This document shows, in pieces, positions 7,075-7,375 of a DNA stretch of 7,375 nucleotides. The notes under the pieces are model-generated. The model was given only the letters and a program-made list of their open reading frames with translations. It had not been told where the DNA came from and made no database searches. The stretch is from an uncultured Chlorobiota bacterium (lineage in GTDB: Bacteria > Bacteroidota > Bacteroidia > Bacteroidales > JAADGE01), in the NCBI GenBank assembly GCA_947311265.1, contig CAMZKQ010000037.1, positions 1 through 7,375 on the forward strand, given 5' to 3'. Positions within the stretch are counted from its first letter, which is position 1, and each line of letters begins with the position of its first letter. Position numbers and translations under genes: made by a program.

Positions 7075-7106
7075 GAAATGTCGTAAATTGGAAGCACGTC
7101 ATTTTC
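7075..7106 (-). promoter_or_regulatory. Candidate leader hairpin in the nusG-rplK gap
   Basis: As RNA from the minus strand, GAAAAUG (7100-7106) pairs with CAUUUC (7075-7080) with one bulged A. Inside this, across an A-A mismatch, CGUG pairs with UACG (one G-U pair), leaving a loop of about 9 nt. The hairpin ends 17 nt before the rplK start codon. An interrupted helix just upstream of rplK is where an L1 autoregulatory site would be expected from other bacteria, but I did not establish a match to the L1-binding core. There is no T tract, so it is not a terminator. Confidence 0.35.
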
Positions 7107-7129
7107 GTAACAGCCTTTTTTTAATTAAA

Positions 7130-7375
7130 TTATTCTTTTATTACATGAATAAAACTAAGGTCTAGTGGTGTTTTTCGTCCGAAAATTTTAACCATAACTT
7201 TTAGTTTCTTTTTTTCATTATTGACCTCTTCAATCACTCCTGAAAAGTTATTGAATGGGCCTTCTATTACTTTTACAGTATCGCCCACAAAGTATGGTAC
7301 AGATATTGCTTCATCGGACTCTGCTAATTCATCGACTTTACCTAGTATTCGGTTCACCTCGGCTTGCCTAACAGG
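7130..7375 (-). CDS. nusG: Transcription termination/antitermination protein NusG, C-terminal part, cut by window edge
   Basis: NusG binds elongating RNA polymerase through its N-terminal domain (outside the window) and contacts Rho or ribosomal protein S10 through its C-terminal KOW domain. The last 81 codons are seen. Residues 1-25 of the fragment are the linker, PVRQAEVNRILGKVDELAES onward, in Bacteroidota style. The KOW domain follows, with VGDTVKVIEGPFNNFSGVIE (30-49) and the closing strand region KVMVKIFGRKTPLDLSF. The frame is open to the window edge, so an internal GTG at 7355-7357 is not the start. The gene lies 72 nt upstream of rplK, the standard nusG-rplK-rplA order. I see no terminator between them, so they may be co-transcribed. 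Confidence 0.97.
   Translation of the reverse strand, partial: PVRQAEVNRILGKVDELAESDEAISVPYFVGDTVKVIEGPFNNFSGVIEEVNNEKKKLKVMVKIFGRKTPLDLSFIHVIKE

Noticed and set aside
7355..7357. GTG as the start of a short 75-aa gene
   Set aside because: The frame stays open upstream to the window edge with NusG linker sequence (PVRQAE), so this is an internal Val codon of nusG.

Overview
The window is a slice of the universally conserved transcription/ribosome gene cluster, with every gene on the minus strand. In transcription order (right to left) it holds nusG (3' end only), rplK, rplA, rplJ, rplL, rpoB and rpoC (5' part only). The proteins look like Bacteroidota. RpoB (1268 aa) has Bacteroidota-type wording throughout, RpoC opens with the near-invariant Bacteroidota N-terminus, and L1, L10, L11 and the NusG KOW domain fit the same group. 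The AT-rich base composition and the absence of Shine-Dalgarno motifs before all six visible start codons agree with this. I cannot name the genus.

Layout: nusG C-terminus (7130-7375), 72-nt gap with a candidate hairpin, rplK (6620-7057), 27-nt gap, rplA (5903-6592), 36-nt gap, rplJ (5351-5866), 30-nt gap, rplL (4943-5320), 94-nt gap with a strong intrinsic-terminator-like hairpin and a candidate Bacteroidota-type promoter, rpoB (1042-4848), 136-nt gap with two inverted repeats, and rpoC N-terminal part (1-905). No stretch over 300 bases lacks a gene. I see no tRNA, rRNA, mobile element or CRISPR array.

The genes supply the transcription elongation factor NusG, the L1 stalk and L11/L10/L7-L12 stalk proteins of the 50S subunit, and the two largest RNA polymerase subunits. 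The most interesting non-coding signal is the rplL-rpoB junction. A terminator-like hairpin there would let ribosomal protein genes be transcribed more than RNA polymerase genes, and a possible promoter overlaps the same hairpin.

I do not find a new biological system here. The window is core housekeeping DNA. The points worth a second look are regulatory (the gaps around rpoB and before rplK) and a few residue-level oddities: a Leu in the rifampicin-site loop of RpoB and a Cys plus a Gly-to-Lys change in L7/L12.
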